Source: a bacterium (GTDB taxonomy: Bacteria; JACRDZ01; JAJRWM01). Taken from it: a stretch of DNA of 7,351 bases. The stretch covers positions 1 through 7,351 of the forward strand of contig JAJRWM010000225.1 in assembly GCA_024276815.1 (NCBI GenBank), in the 5' to 3' direction. The position numbers were made by a program, and so were the translations under genes. Under the pieces are notes generated by a model. The model saw nothing but the letters and a program-made list of their open reading frames with translations. It ran no database searches and was not told where the DNA came from. Position 1 is the first letter of the stretch. Every line of letters starts with the position of its first letter. Shown in pieces: positions 5,598 through 7,351 of the stretch.

Positions 5598-6365
5598 ATG
5601 AAAAAGTCTTTTTTGTTCAGCTTCATCATATTGCTTATGGTTAGCAACCTGGCCTTTGCCCGCAAAAAAATCAAATCAGTAACCATGAAAATTACTCTGA
5701 TTGAAGGCCGTGCCAATAACTGCCTGCTCAAAAGAGCAAAGGACAAGCAATGGCGAGTCGCGCGGATTAAGGACCGGCTCCATGAAGGCGACCAGATAAA
5801 GACTCTTAATAACGTACGAGTTGAACTGGTCAGTAGTGGTGGCCATGTCATAAGACTTAACCAAAGGAGCCGCTTCGAGGTAAAAAAAACCAGGAAAAAG
5901 AAAAAAACTCTTAAAACCAGAATTAAATTATGGCTGGGCAAAAGCTGGTTCAAAATAAAGAAAATGACCAAAGGACGCCGCCGCTTTGAAACTGAGACTC
6001 CTTCGGCCGTGGCCGGTGTTTATGGCACAACTTACCGGGTAGATGTCAATGATGACAAGTCAACTTCCGTAAAAGTCTATTCCGGCGAAGTACGGGTTGG
6101 CAGTATTCCCCATGAAGTTCCCGGGCCGACGGAACTCAAAGGCGTCGAGCCGCACGAGGTACCGGGGCCGACGGAACTCAAGGACGCCGGGCCTCGCGAG
6201 GTATCGAAAAAAGAATGGGAAATGATTGTTACCTCAGAGCAGCAAATAACGGTTTCCTTTGATAACCTGAAAATAAACAAAAGGAAATTCGATCTGGCAG
6301 AGGATGAGAAAGAGGAATGGGTCCAGTGGAATAAAAAAAGAGACGCCGCGTTAGGCTGGGAGTAA
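5598..6365 (+). CDS. Secreted FecR-domain protein with a short internal repeat
   Basis: A 255-residue protein. The start at 5598 has AAGGAAG at 5586-5592, overlapping the upstream stop; the frame is open further upstream only because it overlaps the CsgG gene in another frame. Residues 1-21 are a Sec signal peptide (cut after AFA, before RKK), with no lipobox and no other membrane segment. The FecR domain spans about 30-165: ITLIEGRAN, LHEGDQIKTLNNVRVELV, then the hallmark ETPSAVAGVYGTTYRVDV and SVKVYSGEVRV. Between these lies a very basic stretch (95-129, with KKTRKKKKTLKTR and KGRRR). Two 14-residue repeats (171-198) follow, then an acidic/aromatic C terminus. Classic FecR is an inner-membrane anti-sigma regulator; this protein lacks the N-terminal anti-sigma part and the membrane anchor, so it is better seen as a periplasmic ligand- or partner-binding FecR protein. 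Confidence 0.85.
   Translation: MKKSFLFSFIILLMVSNLAFARKKIKSVTMKITLIEGRANNCLLKRAKDKQWRVARIKDRLHEGDQIKTLNNVRVELVSSGGHVIRLNQRSRFEVKKTRKKKKTLKTRIKLWLGKSWFKIKKMTKGRRRFETETPSAVAGVYGTTYRVDVNDDKSTSVKVYSGEVRVGSIPHEVPGPTELKGVEPHEVPGPTELKDAGPREVSKKEWEMIVTSEQQITVSFDNLKINKRKFDLAEDEKEEWVQWNKKRDAALGWE
6108..6203 (+). repeat. 42-bp in-frame tandem repeat in the FecR-domain gene
   Basis: Two full units (6108-6149 and 6150-6191) and a 12-bp partial third (6192-6203) encode PHEVPGPTELKGVE, PHEVPGPTELKDAG and PREV. The first ten codons keep the same amino acids with several silent differences, while 17 nt (GGGCCGACGGAACTCAA) are identical. The unit is Pro-rich and likely a flexible spacer or binding tract. Confidence 0.85.
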
Positions 6366-6374
6366 CCATATTTT

Positions 6375-7351
6375 ATGAACCAACCTGATTGCCCTCAGGA
6401 AAAAAGACAGCAGCCGGATATTAACCATGATCTTCAAAAAGAAATAGTCAAAAAGAACATTCAGATAAAGATATTCCAGTTACTTGGCAGTCCTCCGGTT
6501 ACTTTTGGGAACTTCAGGGAATTAATCAATAAAATCCTGTTATATTCCCGGGAAATTATCGCGTCTGAAATCGCGACGATAATACTCTTTGATGAAGCCG
6601 GGGAATCCCTCACCCAAATATATTCAGCGGGCAAAGAAGCGGAAAAGATTAAATGGCGGAAGCTGATAATCGGCGAGGGAATCAGCGGAAATGTCGTCCA
6701 GTCCGGTCGACCAAGCCTGATAAATGATGTCCGGGAGATAAAGGAGTTTGAAGTTTCAGACCGTTTCGTGGTCAAAAACATACTTTGTGTACCGCTAAAG
6801 ACCACCAGGGAAACCATCGGAGTTTTACATTTAATAAATAACACCGAATTTTCTTTCGGTGATATTGATACCATAGAAGAGCTAAGCGATACAATTTCAA
6901 TAGTCATCAGCAACGCTTCGACAATACTCGACGCGGAAAAATCAATTAAGCAACTTCGGACCCTGATAAAAAATACCGCCCTGATAAACTCCAACCTCGT
7001 TCAAAGTAATTTGCTCAACCGTATTATGGCCGTGACTGAAGAACTGATGGACGCGGAAGCCAGTTCCATAATGCTAATCAACACCGAGACCAATGAACTG
7101 GAGTTCCAGGTAGCCCGCGGCGATAAAAGTAACGAGCTGATGTTGATCACCGTTCCCCTGGGAGAGGGTATTGCCGGCAAGGTAGCGGTGAGCGGTGATT
7201 CCGAACTGGTCAAAGACGCTGTTAACGATCCCAGGATTTTTCGGGCAGCGGATGATTTCACTTCCTTTGTCACAAAATCTCTGCTCTGTGTGCCTTTAAG
7301 AACAAAAGACAAGATCATCGGTGTCGCGCAGGTCTTGAACAAGAAGGGCGA
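6375..7351 (+). CDS. Tandem GAF-domain protein, N-terminal part (3' end outside window)
   Basis: The frame opens at ATG 6375, 9 bp after the FecR gene, and stays open to the right edge (325 complete codons). An in-frame TAA at 6363 excludes an earlier start. GGGAG at 6358-6362 is a possible ribosome binding site, at a rather long 12-nt spacing. No signal peptide or membrane segment is seen, so the product is cytoplasmic. The first GAF domain spans about 47-182 (EIATIILFDEAGESL, LIIGEGISGNVVQSGRPSLI, KNILCVPLKTTRETIGVLHL). A helix (about 183-212) links it to a second GAF from about 212 (EASSIMLINTETNELEF, PLGEGIAGKVAVSG, NDPRIF, KSLLCVPLRTKDKIIGVAQV). GAF domains sense cyclic nucleotides or other small ligands and usually regulate a C-terminal kinase, phosphatase, cyclase or HD-GYP domain, which would lie outside this window. 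Output function therefore unknown. Confidence 0.85.
   Translation, partial: MNQPDCPQEKRQQPDINHDLQKEIVKKNIQIKIFQLLGSPPVTFGNFRELINKILLYSREIIASEIATIILFDEAGESLTQIYSAGKEAEKIKWRKLIIGEGISGNVVQSGRPSLINDVREIKEFEVSDRFVVKNILCVPLKTTRETIGVLHLINNTEFSFGDIDTIEELSDTISIVISNASTILDAEKSIKQLRTLIKNTALINSNLVQSNLLNRIMAVTEELMDAEASSIMLINTETNELEFQVARGDKSNELMLITVPLGEGIAGKVAVSGDSELVKDAVNDPRIFRAADDFTSFVTKSLLCVPLRTKDKIIGVAQVLNKKG

Noticed and set aside
6461-6994. 177-codon minus-strand open frame across the GAF gene
   Set aside because: The plus strand encodes clear GAF motifs over the same bases. The minus-strand peptide is Ser/Ile-rich with no recognisable domain.
1-7351. CRISPR arrays, tRNA or rRNA genes, insertion sequences
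   Set aside because: No regularly spaced repeats, tRNA-like cloverleaf, rRNA-conserved sequence, transposase motif or terminal inverted repeats with target duplication were seen on either strand.

Overview
The window reads as one stretch of a mid-GC genome from a diderm (Gram-negative-type) bacterium. Signal peptides, lipoprotein signals and envelope domains dominate: an LPP20-like protein, a TPR/SLH lipoprotein, a FlgT-like protein, two CsgG-like proteins and a FecR-domain protein. The lineage cannot be assigned from this sequence alone. SLH domains in an otherwise diderm-style envelope set fit an uncultured or deep-branching phylum better than a well-known proteobacterium, but that is inference.

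All supported genes lie on the plus strand. From left to right: (1) the 3' end of an LPP20/FlgP-like protein, 1-570; (2) a TPR plus two-SLH lipoprotein, 609-1808; (3) a secreted FlgT-like protein with a C-terminal PPC-like domain, 1820-3391; (4) a CsgG-family gene interrupted by an in-frame TAA, 3408-4313; (5) a 272-bp intergenic region with interleaved inverted repeats and a possible sigma70-type promoter; (6) an intact CsgG-family lipoprotein paralogous to gene 4, 4586-5587; (7) a secreted FecR-domain protein, 5598-6365; (8) a protein with two GAF domains that runs off the right edge, 6375 to beyond 7351. Genes 1-4 are spaced by 11-38 bp and genes 6-8 by 9-10 bp, so two transcription units, or one with an internal promoter, are likely.

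The gene set resembles the parts list of an outer-membrane or periplasmic ring: LPP20-like (as FlgP), FlgT-like and CsgG-like proteins. In Vibrio, FlgO, FlgP and FlgT form flagellar H-ring parts, and CsgG is the curli secretion pore. The TPR, SLH, PPC and FecR modules could add protein-binding and cell-wall or polysaccharide-binding functions. No flagellar rod, hook or curli subunit gene is visible here, so the assembly's cargo is unknown.

Two direct observations stand out. The two CsgG genes align without gaps at about 85% DNA identity over 549 bp and then at 202/204 identical bases, before diverging again; this is the pattern of a gene-conversion tract. The first copy carries one nonsense codon where the second has Glu, yet the rest of its frame is intact, so the stop looks recent, erroneous or tolerated.
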